From assembly GCF_021234875.1 (NCBI RefSeq), contig NZ_JAJQVM010000031.1:1-63795 (forward strand): a DNA stretch of 63,795 bases, in the 5' to 3' direction. The notes under the pieces were generated by a model. That model was given only the letters and a program-made list of their open reading frames with translations, made no database searches and was not told the origin of the DNA. This DNA comes from Marinibactrum halimedae. Lineage in GTDB: Bacteria > Pseudomonadota > Gammaproteobacteria > Pseudomonadales > Cellvibrionaceae. This document shows, one piece after another, positions 8,442-17,371 of this stretch. The translations under genes were made by a program, and so were the position numbers. Position 1 is the stretch's first letter, and each line of letters opens with the position of its first letter.

Positions 8442-10532
8442 ATGGTAAAACAACACTTTAATGCATTTCGTAAAAGTGTTTTAACGGCCGCTATTGCGAG
8501 CTGTACTGTTTCTGCGTATGCCACTAATAATAGTGATGCGGATATGCTTTCTTTGGAAGAAGCCGCTGCTTTAGAGCAGCAATCAAATCGTTACATGATT
8601 TATCATGGTGGCAGCTCTGCAGCTCCGTATTATGTATTGCGTGCCGCCGGCAGAACCGCAAAAGCCAATCGCGAGCTTATTGAAAAAATGGGTGGGCGAT
8701 TTATTGATTCCTTCAAGCGTGGCAATCGTAATTTCGATGTAGCTGAGTTGGATGAAAAGCAAATTCGTGAATTAAAAGCGGAAGGCTCCACTGTTGAGAA
8801 AGACGGTGTATTGGTCTTAATGAGTGAAGACATCCCTTACGGATTGAGCTTGACCCAAGTATATGACGCCGAAAACCCGGAAGGTGAGTGGATTAGCGAT
8901 GCCAATGCGGGCACGAAAAAAGTCTGTGTGATCGATTCGGGTCTTGAATTAAATCACGAAGATTTTACGGATCAGTCGGCTAATATTTCGGGCTTTAATA
9001 ACCCAAATGACGCTTTTGATGCAATTCATCAGAACGACCCCAATGACCCGAATGATAACTTTAGAGTGAGTGCGGGTAACCCCGACTTTTATGTGGCGGA
9101 CCCCAGCTGGAATACTGACCAAAGTGGTCATGGTACCCACGTTGCCGGTACGATCGCAGCCTTACGCAATGGTGTTGGTGTGGCCAGTGTGATGGGCGGT
9201 GGTAATGTAGAGTTGCACATCGTCAAAGTCTTTAGTGATGTGGGTTGGGCTTACAACTCAGATCTAATTAGTGCTGCGACTCAATGTCGAAACGCGAATG
9301 CGGATGTGATCAACATGAGTTTGGGGGGCGGAAGCCGAAGCCCTGCTGCTGAGAACTTCTTCCAAGAATTGGAAGACGACGGTATTTTATTGGTTGCGGC
9401 GGCCGGTAACGGTGGTGATCCTGAATCTGCCACTGACAGCATGAGTTACCCAGCCAGTTATGATGCGGTTGTGTCTGTCGCGGCGATTGACGAAGATGAA
9501 GCTCTAGCGGATTTCTCTCAAAAGAATACCCAAGTTGAAATTGCAGCACCGGGTGTTGGCGTATTATCAACGTACCCAGAAGCCTTAGGTCGTTCGCCTT
9601 CTTTCACTATTGAGGATGCCACCTTTGAAGTGAATGCAATGGGTGAAACCATTGTGGCTTCTGCAACTGGTGAGTTGTTTGATTTTGGCTTAGGAACGGC
9701 AGAAAACGAAGGTGCTAAAGGGAAAATTTGTTTGATTTCTCGTGGTGAAATTAATTTCTACACCAAGGTATTAAACTGTGAAAACAGTGGTGGTACCGCC
9801 GCCATTATTTACAACAACAGAGCCGGCAGTTTCAGCGGCACCTTGGGTGATCGTTACGTTAATTGGCACGAAGGTAGAGATAACTTAACCATTCCAGCGA
9901 TCTCTTTGAGCATGGAAGATGGTGAGTACGTAAAAGACAATTTTGTAGGCCAGGTTGCAACGGTTGCAGTGGATGGTGGTGAGTATCAAAAACTGAACGG
10001 TACCTCTATGGCGTCTCCACACGTTGCGGGTATTGCGGCTCTCGTATGGAGCCAACCTGCGGCGGAAGACTGTACCAATAAGCAAATTCGTAACATCTTA
10101 AATACAACTGCGAAAGACCTTGGTCGAAATGGCCGTGATACGTCTTTTGGTTACGGTTTGGTTCAAGCTCGTGATGCCATCAGCGCCATTGAGGAAAATG
10201 GTTGTGACGGTTCTACCGATACGCCTCCACAAGATGGTATTTTGTTGGAAGAAACAGGGTTAAGTGCTCCTTGGCTTAGTAATCAGACTACTTATTATGA
10301 AGTTGTAGTCTCCAGTGGAACTTTAGAGGTTGAGCTATCAGGTGGAACAGGTAATGCAGACTTGTACGTTTACGAAGGTGGTCGTAACGGAAGAGAAGTT
10401 TGTAGTTCTACGAACAGAAACAATAATGAGTCTTGTACTGTTCCTAATGCACGTGGAACTTACACAATTGGTGTGAGTAGTGGATCTTGGTTTGGGTTCA
10501 GCGGCGTCACTCTAAGAGCGACTGAAAACTAA
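8442..10532 (+). CDS. Secreted subtilisin-like serine protease (S8) with PA insertion and C-terminal PPC domain
   Basis: The 696 aa protein has a signal peptide (to about residue 27, SAYA), an I9-type propeptide (about 62-130) and a subtilase catalytic domain with the triad Asp165 (CVIDSGLELNH), His230 (SGHGTHVAGT) and Ser522 (NGTSMASPHVAG). A PA domain is inserted before the Ser motif (about 395-500; KICLISRGEINFYTKVLNC), and a pre-peptidase C-terminal domain covers about 605-696 (GTGNADLYVYEGG). It is likely exported by Sec, self-processed and used to digest external protein. TAGGAGT at 8428-8434 is a good ribosome-binding site for the ATG at 8442. It converges on the beta-helix gene and shares the terminator at 10581-10610. 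Confidence 0.93.
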   Translation: MVKQHFNAFRKSVLTAAIASCTVSAYATNNSDADMLSLEEAAALEQQSNRYMIYHGGSSAAPYYVLRAAGRTAKANRELIEKMGGRFIDSFKRGNRNFDVAELDEKQIRELKAEGSTVEKDGVLVLMSEDIPYGLSLTQVYDAENPEGEWISDANAGTKKVCVIDSGLELNHEDFTDQSANISGFNNPNDAFDAIHQNDPNDPNDNFRVSAGNPDFYVADPSWNTDQSGHGTHVAGTIAALRNGVGVASVMGGGNVELHIVKVFSDVGWAYNSDLISAATQCRNANADVINMSLGGGSRSPAAENFFQELEDDGILLVAAAGNGGDPESATDSMSYPASYDAVVSVAAIDEDEALADFSQKNTQVEIAAPGVGVLSTYPEALGRSPSFTIEDATFEVNAMGETIVASATGELFDFGLGTAENEGAKGKICLISRGEINFYTKVLNCENSGGTAAIIYNNRAGSFSGTLGDRYVNWHEGRDNLTIPAISLSMEDGEYVKDNFVGQVATVAVDGGEYQKLNGTSMASPHVAGIAALVWSQPAAEDCTNKQIRNILNTTAKDLGRNGRDTSFGYGLVQARDAISAIEENGCDGSTDTPPQDGILLEETGLSAPWLSNQTTYYEVVVSSGTLEVELSGGTGNADLYVYEGGRNGREVCSSTNRNNNESCTVPNARGTYTIGVSSGSWFGFSGVTLRATEN

Positions 10533-10580
10533 AAGATTTTTTTAGTTTACGAAAAAGCCATTTTTTTAATGGCGTTTAAT

Positions 10581-10610
10581 AAAAAACCACTGCAAATGCA
10601 GTGGTTTTTT
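10581..10610. terminator. Bidirectional rho-independent terminator
   Basis: AAAAAACCACTGCA (10581-10594) and TGCAGTGGTTTTTT (10597-10610) form a 14-bp stem with T-runs on both strands. It lies between the convergent subtilase and beta-helix genes and can end both transcripts. Confidence 0.92.
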
Positions 10611-10624
10611 TGTGAATGAAAGGT

Positions 10625-13600
10625 TTAAAGCTGGTCTGCTTGTTTTTCGGTGGCGCCAGAGGTGGTTTGTGTGCTGCGTTTAAATCCCCATAAGGTATCA
10701 AATAAGCCGGGCAAATCTTGTTCCGCTGGATGATCGGCTTCATTGGCGGCATGATAGCGGTCGTTAAAACGTGGGTTCGTGTGATAAATACTTAAATTCG
10801 CTTGAGGTGAGTAGGTAAGGCTATTGGCTTCGGTAAAATTGGTGAAGGTAGGCGCGTTACCGCGGTGATTATCTTGATTTTGAACGTGCATAAAATCGGC
10901 CCAGTTTCTGCCATTGGCCGAGCGAGTGTCAGGAGATAAATTCACAAAGGTGTTGTTGTACACTTCCACAGGTAATCTGAAATTTTGTTGGCTGGATCGA
11001 TTGCCCGCAGAGTAATTCTCCCAAAATAAAATACCCACATCGTATCCATTGGTGGTGGGGGCAATGTTGGGTTGAGAAATTACGTTGTTTCTTAAGGTCA
11101 TGCCGCCATAGGATGCTCGAATACCATTATAAGTGGGTGCGGCACCTGTAAAGATATTTCGTTCTACAACGGCTTTTCCAGGCAGTGTGGCAATACGAGG
11201 GTTGGCCGGTTCAAATACCGCTGCCATGGTGCCGCCGCTAATAGTATTTTCGACAATCACACCACTGTGGTTGGCGAAGCCATCAGTGTTATAACGAAAT
11301 GCGGGGTTGTGATGTACGCCATCGCCAAACCATCCGACGTTGTTGAATAAATCATTGTGTGAAAGCACTAGGTTTTTGGCCTCGGCCACACGAATGGCGC
11401 CATGGTCTGCCCAGCGACGGTGATAAATATTCAACACCTCTCCGCGAGAAGGGGGTTGATTGAGTGTGAGTTGTGGTCTTGAGGGGTGTAAAGAAAAATC
11501 CTCATTCCGTTCCAGCTCTAATACTGTGCCATGGTCATCCACAATTTGCGCGGCGATATCCTCTGGCGATTTTAATTCAAAATCGTAGGTAAACGTTCGA
11601 GCGCGACCGTTGCCGTTATGAGACGTGATTGAAAATAATTTTCCATCAGGTCCACTGATCGCCTTCGGGTGCTGTCGAATACGATTACCGATAAAAGCAA
11701 GGTTGTGAGTGTGGGTGGCAAGTGAGCCATAGTCTTGCCAATTACGGCAATGGTTATCGGCATACACATGATTATTGCCGCCGCGAGGGCTAAAACACAT
11801 GCCAATGCCGGAAATGCTATTGCGATAAAATGTCACGTTATTGGTCGGGTTATTTCTTCCTTGGCCAAAGTAAAATCCACTGCTTGAAAATGACTCACCG
11901 AGGCCGGTGGTGGGATCATAATTCCCTTGAATGTTCATATGGGTAACGGTAATGGAGTTGAGGTTGATGGCGTAGGCAATATTAGTATCGGATTCCACTC
12001 GTAAAATCGGGTCATGCCCGCGTCCATAGCGGTCAAAAATAAAGTCGCCTTTCCGTAATACAATCTGTTCATCAATCCAAAACTCTTCTCCGGCATGAAG
12101 TAATACACGGGCTTTGGTAAGGGACTCAATGGCGTCCCGCACATCGCTCCAATCTTGTAACCTAATTGCCCCAGCAGGGCACCCCTGAAATTGATTGCGA
12201 GACGACACGCAATACGTGTCGTTAGCCGTGTAGGTGTTTTCTTGTGGTAGCACATGAATGGTGATCGAGGTGTTGGCATAGCGCCCGTTTTTGGCGGCGG
12301 TATGCAGTGCTATGGTGTACGTTCCTGGTTGCTCAAAAACATGGGCAGCGTAAGGCCCTTGTGCACGAGAGGCGCCACGCCCAAAGGGAAAGTCATGGGT
12401 TAAAGAACGGTAAGTCGCGTTGTCATCATCAAAGTACCAATGATGAGCTACGTGGTGGAAGTCATCTCGAACGGAAAAATTTTGATTGGTTTGTGCTTGA
12501 AAATGAATGCCGCAGGGTGCAGTACACTCTGTACGCGAAGCAACAATTTTGGCGCCATTGGGAAGTTTGCGAGCATTAGGATAATCGCTGGCACATTGCA
12601 TATGGTGTGCCGCCAATTGAATGCACTCACCACGACATTCTGATGGACAAGACAGGGATTTAACCACCACTGTGCGTTGTGCTGTGATGGCTTTTTGATT
12701 TTCGGTTCCTGCTGAGTCGAGTTGATATTGAATGTTGTACACACCGACTTTTTTCGTATCTACGTTGGAGTTGACAGTGACGTGATGATTCACATTTTGT
12801 CCAGCTTGGTTTGCCGCCGTAAAACCTGGATCGATAAAGTCTTGCCCCACCTCCAAGGTAATCACACTCTCCCCTTCAAGCGTAATGGTGGCGTTTTGTG
12901 AGTCGGTTATGGTGACTGTGCGGTTGTGCGTAGAAGAGAGTCCATCGTGATCTGTCGCCGTGTAAGTGACGGTATATTGGCCTGCAACAGCGTTATTCAC
13001 ACGGGAATAATCAGCGATGACGTTAACTTGTCCATCTTCCGGGTCAAGGGCCGTTGCGCCAGGGTCTCTGGTGGCAATATCGTCGTTAACCGAAAAAGTA
13101 GTTACGGCAGGCCTATTCAGTGTAATAGCCGGAGGTTGATTGGAATTAATGGTTACCGTTCGAATGATGGTGGTGTTATTACCGTCGGAGTCTCGGGCTT
13201 TGTATCGTATGGGATAAGAGGCGCCTTCATTGTGTGTGTTGATGCCGACTTTAATGACATTGTAAGTAATGTCGCCGTCTTCGTTATCGGTGGCTTTAGC
13301 GCCGAATTCTTGATATTGGCCTTTATACGGTAGGCGTAAAGGGTTATCCCCCTTCAATACAATTGTGGGGGCGTTACCAATGTCTTTTTGGGCGACGGTT
13401 TCTGTATCGGTATTGTTGTCCGTATTGTCGTTTGGATTGTCGTTTGGATTGTCGTTTGGATTGTCGCTTCGATTGTCTCTTCGGTTGTCGCCTGAATTGT
13501 CGTTTAGATTGTTGTTCGAATTGTGAGGCGATGGAGGGTTAGATGATGGAGAGTTAAGCGATGGGTTTTTCGCGCTTGACCAGCGATGATATACATCGAG

Positions 13601-13762
13601 ACACTCTTGCTTGAATTGAGCCCAAACGGTGGAAAAAGACGAATGTGGTGCTTGGGTCTCCATGCTTGTATTTGAAAAAGCCGTTGTGGAAAAACAGATA
13701 CATAAGAAAAATACAGCAGTCAGTGTACGTTGTCGTCGTGCAGAACGGGGAATGAGTATCAT
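10625..13762 (-). CDS. Large secreted right-handed beta-helix protein with Ig-like (DUF5011-type) and PKD modules
   Basis: The 1045 aa protein has a signal peptide (AVFFLCICFSTTAFS), an Asn/Asp-rich linker with NDNP repeats (about residues 75-120) and three DUF5011-like Ig modules (about 133-370; YKGQYQEFGAKATDNEDGD and DPGATALDPEDGQVNV). A Cys-rich stretch (CPSECRGEC) and a PKD-like module (about 425-520; FEQPGTYTIALHTA) follow, and then a long parallel beta-helix region (about 590-1000; runs such as NPTNNVTFYRNSISG and AVVERNIFTG). This layout is typical of secreted polysaccharide lyases and related carbohydrate-active proteins, but I cannot assign a CAZy family or catalytic residues. It was not expected to share an operon with anything nearby. 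Confidence 0.8.
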   Translation of the reverse strand: MILIPRSARRQRTLTAVFFLCICFSTTAFSNTSMETQAPHSSFSTVWAQFKQECLDVYHRWSSAKNPSLNSPSSNPPSPHNSNNNLNDNSGDNRRDNRSDNPNDNPNDNPNDNTDNNTDTETVAQKDIGNAPTIVLKGDNPLRLPYKGQYQEFGAKATDNEDGDITYNVIKVGINTHNEGASYPIRYKARDSDGNNTTIIRTVTINSNQPPAITLNRPAVTTFSVNDDIATRDPGATALDPEDGQVNVIADYSRVNNAVAGQYTVTYTATDHDGLSSTHNRTVTITDSQNATITLEGESVITLEVGQDFIDPGFTAANQAGQNVNHHVTVNSNVDTKKVGVYNIQYQLDSAGTENQKAITAQRTVVVKSLSCPSECRGECIQLAAHHMQCASDYPNARKLPNGAKIVASRTECTAPCGIHFQAQTNQNFSVRDDFHHVAHHWYFDDDNATYRSLTHDFPFGRGASRAQGPYAAHVFEQPGTYTIALHTAAKNGRYANTSITIHVLPQENTYTANDTYCVSSRNQFQGCPAGAIRLQDWSDVRDAIESLTKARVLLHAGEEFWIDEQIVLRKGDFIFDRYGRGHDPILRVESDTNIAYAINLNSITVTHMNIQGNYDPTTGLGESFSSSGFYFGQGRNNPTNNVTFYRNSISGIGMCFSPRGGNNHVYADNHCRNWQDYGSLATHTHNLAFIGNRIRQHPKAISGPDGKLFSITSHNGNGRARTFTYDFELKSPEDIAAQIVDDHGTVLELERNEDFSLHPSRPQLTLNQPPSRGEVLNIYHRRWADHGAIRVAEAKNLVLSHNDLFNNVGWFGDGVHHNPAFRYNTDGFANHSGVIVENTISGGTMAAVFEPANPRIATLPGKAVVERNIFTGAAPTYNGIRASYGGMTLRNNVISQPNIAPTTNGYDVGILFWENYSAGNRSSQQNFRLPVEVYNNTFVNLSPDTRSANGRNWADFMHVQNQDNHRGNAPTFTNFTEANSLTYSPQANLSIYHTNPRFNDRYHAANEADHPAEQDLPGLFDTLWGFKRSTQTTSGATEKQADQL
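13420..13525. repeat. 12-bp tandem repeats encoding the NDNP linker
   Basis: Units of the form TTGTCGTTTGGA repeat about eight times with decay toward the higher coordinates. They keep frame and encode (N-D-N-P/R/S) repeats in the linker between signal peptide and first Ig module of the beta-helix protein. Copy number is likely to vary between strains. Confidence 0.85.
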
Positions 13763-14670
13763 AGGCAGCCTCGAAGGTGTAATAAAGCGGTATAAAAAAT
13801 GAATCGAGTTCAGTTCCGACGAAACCCATTGCGTAACATAACGCTGTCGTATTTATGAGGAGCGTTTGAGTCACGCCATGGATTGACGAAAATTTAATCG
13901 TCTGAGTGGTAAACAAAAAGAAAGTTTTCTGGGTGGAGGCGCGACTGCAAGAGTTGAGAACTAAACCGTAAGTTTATAGAAAATTTGTGATGCCTAATCA
14001 CTTATTGTCGTGAAGGCGATTCGGACATAATAGGTGGAACGTTAAGTATCAAAGAGAGCGAAAGGTGATGTGAGAGAGAAATGTGAGGAAATAATGTGGA
14101 AGGGTAAAGTAAATGAGAATTTGGACGATAAAAATAGAACATTGAATGCCCATATGAATAAAATATCATTATGTTTGCTTTTTGATCGGGTGGGTCAGGG
14201 TCGCCTTGTTATGCTGAATTGGCCTGTAGAATGGTATGGAAAAGAGAATGAAATTCTACGGTCTTATGGTTATTAATCGTCTTTAGTTGACGAGTAAATA
14301 AAGCTTATTGAAAAGGTGGTATGGGTACAGAAGGTGTTGTATCTCGACTGAGACCGTATTGCTGTTCCTTGAGACAAAGGTTTACGGAGAAAGCTGACCA
14401 ATTTCGAATGTATAGGGTTTACCGATTGTGAGGTAGACGAATAAGATGCAATATAAGGATTGATTTTTATCAAGGTGGATCGTGGCTCAGATCTATAATG
14501 GGATTGATGAGTGGATATAAAATGAGCCAAGCATCAAGATGGCATAATTTATGCGGCAGTCAATAAGTAATTAATACAAAAAATTTGATAAAAAACGCTA
14601 TCAAGATCGATCTTTATCAGGGCATGCTTCAGTAAGGTGCATTGGTAAAAGAGAATATTTAGGGTGCTGG
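13763..14670. other. Intergenic region between divergent genes, with a pair of direct repeats
   Basis: About 0.9 kb separates the beta-helix gene (minus) from the kinase gene (plus). The open frame at 14070-14276 has no ribosome-binding site and no motif, so I do not call it. The kinase-proximal half has two related copies of GATYGATYTTTATCARGG, at 14458-14475 and 14605-14622, 147 bases apart, which could be operators for the kinase gene. Confidence 0.5.
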
Positions 14671-14682
14671 TTGAGTGGTGTA

Positions 14683-17244
14683 ATGGAAGTTGATAATAAT
14701 AAGACTGCCTTATCGGTTTCGTTAGGCTCTCGCTATACGATAGGCGATGTGATTGGCGAAGGCGGGTATGGAAGGGTTTATCAAGCCTATGATAATCGGC
14801 TTGCTAGGCAAGTAGCCATAAAAGTGATATTGAAGCAACAAGAGGACTCTTTGTCGGAAGCCCAGCGCCTTGCTTCTTGTAAAAGCCAATATATTGTTGA
14901 TGTTTACGATGTTGTCGTTGATGAATATTTCGTAGCGATTATCATGGAGTTGGTTATTCCAGGTACGCCATTGGATGAACTCCCTCTGACCGATATACCC
15001 CTACAGCGCTTTTTACGCATTTTTTATCAATTGTTACTCGGTGTGAAAACCATACATGCCAATGGTTTTCTGCATTTGGATTTAAAGCCCAATAATATTT
15101 TGCTAACCCAGGCGGGTGATATTAAAATCAGTGATTTTGGTATTGCAAGGGCATTAGGAAAAGTTGGTGCAGTACTTCGAGATTCGAGCTTCAGTATTAA
15201 AGGTTCATGGTGCTGCATTACACCGGAGCAATTGGGCGGGAAAGAAGTCAGCGAAGCAACGGATATTTTCGCGCTGGGCATTATTCTTTTTACATACCTT
15301 AATAAAAGGCACCCTTTTTTAGTAGCGGATGATCGAAGTCGATCAAAAGAAAATATTCTTCACGGGCGACTCATTGAATTTGATCTGCCCCACACAGATA
15401 ATCAGGAGGCTGTTCTAGCAGCGTCTTTTGAAGCATTGAATGCGCTTGCTGTTTCAATGCTGTCTAAAAATACTAAAAATCGCCCTAGTATTCACAAAAC
15501 TTTAAAATTAATTACCGTATTCATTGATCAATTTCAAGAGCGTTGGAGTGATAATTCTTTTACCCATCAAACCTTAACCAGAACGGAAGTCATTTCACCC
15601 TTTCCATTCACAGATAAATATAAACGCCCGTTGATTTATAGCGTTGCATCCAGTTTTTTTATTATGGCTTGTGTGTTTGCGGCGGTGTTTTTTTGGCCAA
15701 AGACAATTCTTCGCACTTTGGTTATTCCTACATTAAAAATAGAAAGCACAGAGTTGAATGGCGATTTGGCCCTCAAGTTCCACGATGATAATTTGGTCGT
15801 TGCAACCATTATAGAGGATGAGCTAGAAGCAGCAGTTATTAAAGACCCAGGCCGGCGTTTGATCAGTAAAAAAGAATGGAGTGGCGATCAGGATTGGCGG
15901 CGTGAGGCCGAAAGATTAAACGCTGATGAAGTTGTCGTCAGTGAAGTTTCTTGTAAGAAAGAGTTTTGTAATTTAAATGCGTATATTTATCAGTATGATA
16001 TTGATAATAAAGTGAATTATACGAGCTATACCATTCCTCATCACGATTTGTTGGTGTTAACCAATATTGTTGAGTATGTTTCTGTTAATCGTTTGGGGCT
16101 GCATTCTTCTGATAGAAATACTTTTTTTATTACAGATGAGAACTTACGGCGCTATCATTATTATCGAAAGCGTTCAGAGGGCCACGATATTTCTGAAAAA
16201 GAAATAGAAGAAATTGAATGGTTTTCGGGAGAGAATCCTGATTTTCTAGCGGCACAGTTGTTGTTAATTGAAGTGTATTTGTCGCAATACAACCCTACCT
16301 ATCCTGTTAATCGCCAATGGCTACATAAAGCCATGGCGGTTGTGCATCGAGTTGAAAAGCAATTCCCCAATGAGCCGTCTGTCGAAAGAGTAAAATTTAA
16401 AATAAGTCTGGCCAAGAAAGATATGGCGTCGGCAGAAAAAAGTCTTTCAAGGCTTCAAGGTGTTGCCGGTATAGATGTAAATCAGTTAGTTTTAGATAAA
16501 TTGCGCATGGTTTTTGATGTTGATGATCCGGAGCGTGCTTATAAAAGTTTGCTAGACTATAAAAAACTGCGTGCCACCAATAATTATTATCGCTTGCGAG
16601 CACGTATGGAGTTGCTCTTGGAGTATCATGATAAGTTGCTTGAAACTTCAAAAGAGTGGGTGGGGAAATACCCTGGCAATATTTCCAAATATTACTTGGC
16701 AACGGCGTATTTGTATGTTGGAAATTTGTCCGGCGCGATTGAGGTTTATGAAGAATTGTCAAAAGGGAAATTTGATTATGATGTGCACGTCAATAAAGCC
16801 GTTGCCCATTTTCTCAATGGGGCTTATGAAAAAAGTTTTGCTGTTTCACAGTTTGTTTTGGAAAACACAGAAGGCGCTGCAGCTGATTTTTTAAACTGTG
16901 GAGAATCGCTAAGGGCACTGGGTTCAAGTGAAGCTGATGTCTATTTTCAAAAAGTACTTAATTACTGCAAAATGATGGGCTGCGGTGATATTGATCTTGC
17001 TTATAAGGCTTTGGCGTTAGCGCACTTGGGGGAGAAAGATAAGGCATTAATTGCACTGCAAGAGGCGGCTCAATCCGATTTGTATAAACAAACATTTCAT
17101 TTATACGCTTACTATGTTTACAGTTTACTGGATGAAGAAGCTGCTGCACTGTTTAATGGTAATCAGGCGTTACAGCACGGTATTAAATCTCATTGGTTAA
17201 ATTTGCCTTGGACAGAAAAAATACTGAAAAAGCTCTCGATGTAA
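14683..17244 (+). CDS. Transmembrane Ser/Thr protein kinase with C-terminal TPR-like sensor region
   Basis: A Hanks-type kinase domain occupies about residues 15-285 (numbered from ATG 14683): glycine loop IGEGGYGRVY, Lys47 in QVAIKV, catalytic loop HLDLKPNN (Asp133) and DFG Asp151. The catalytic loop has HLD in place of HRD, so an RD-type activation switch is probably absent. One membrane helix (about 316-338) separates it from a periplasmic half of about 500 residues with helical TPR-like repeats (IEVYEELSKGKFDYDVHVNK). The architecture is that of PknB-like receptor kinases. An upstream in-frame TTG (14671) would add four residues. A nearby FHA protein on the opposite strand is a candidate phospho-target reader. 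Confidence 0.9.
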   Translation: MEVDNNKTALSVSLGSRYTIGDVIGEGGYGRVYQAYDNRLARQVAIKVILKQQEDSLSEAQRLASCKSQYIVDVYDVVVDEYFVAIIMELVIPGTPLDELPLTDIPLQRFLRIFYQLLLGVKTIHANGFLHLDLKPNNILLTQAGDIKISDFGIARALGKVGAVLRDSSFSIKGSWCCITPEQLGGKEVSEATDIFALGIILFTYLNKRHPFLVADDRSRSKENILHGRLIEFDLPHTDNQEAVLAASFEALNALAVSMLSKNTKNRPSIHKTLKLITVFIDQFQERWSDNSFTHQTLTRTEVISPFPFTDKYKRPLIYSVASSFFIMACVFAAVFFWPKTILRTLVIPTLKIESTELNGDLALKFHDDNLVVATIIEDELEAAVIKDPGRRLISKKEWSGDQDWRREAERLNADEVVVSEVSCKKEFCNLNAYIYQYDIDNKVNYTSYTIPHHDLLVLTNIVEYVSVNRLGLHSSDRNTFFITDENLRRYHYYRKRSEGHDISEKEIEEIEWFSGENPDFLAAQLLLIEVYLSQYNPTYPVNRQWLHKAMAVVHRVEKQFPNEPSVERVKFKISLAKKDMASAEKSLSRLQGVAGIDVNQLVLDKLRMVFDVDDPERAYKSLLDYKKLRATNNYYRLRARMELLLEYHDKLLETSKEWVGKYPGNISKYYLATAYLYVGNLSGAIEVYEELSKGKFDYDVHVNKAVAHFLNGAYEKSFAVSQFVLENTEGAAADFLNCGESLRALGSSEADVYFQKVLNYCKMMGCGDIDLAYKALALAHLGEKDKALIALQEAAQSDLYKQTFHLYAYYVYSLLDEEAAALFNGNQALQHGIKSHWLNLPWTEKILKKLSM

Positions 17245-17307
17245 CGCAGTGGTGCTGGCTTGAAAGTTTATTTTTAGAATAATTGATTCTGAGTGACGGT
17301 ATATTAT

Positions 17308-17341
17308 GGTTGTTGAGGGAGGCAAGTGGCCCTCAACAACC
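17308..17341. terminator. Hairpin between convergent genes
   Basis: GGTTGTTGAGGG (17308-17319) and CCCTCAACAACC (17330-17341) form a perfect 12-bp stem with a 10-base loop. There is no immediate T-run; a TTTTT follows at about 17349. It lies between the kinase gene and the oppositely directed secreted-protein gene and probably terminates one or both. Confidence 0.6.
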
Positions 17342-17371
17342 TGTAGGCTTTTTCGTTTAGCTCCCCCCTAA

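Noticed and set aside
14070-14276. 68-codon open frame before the kinase
   Set aside because: No ribosome-binding site; no motif; region better explained as regulatory.
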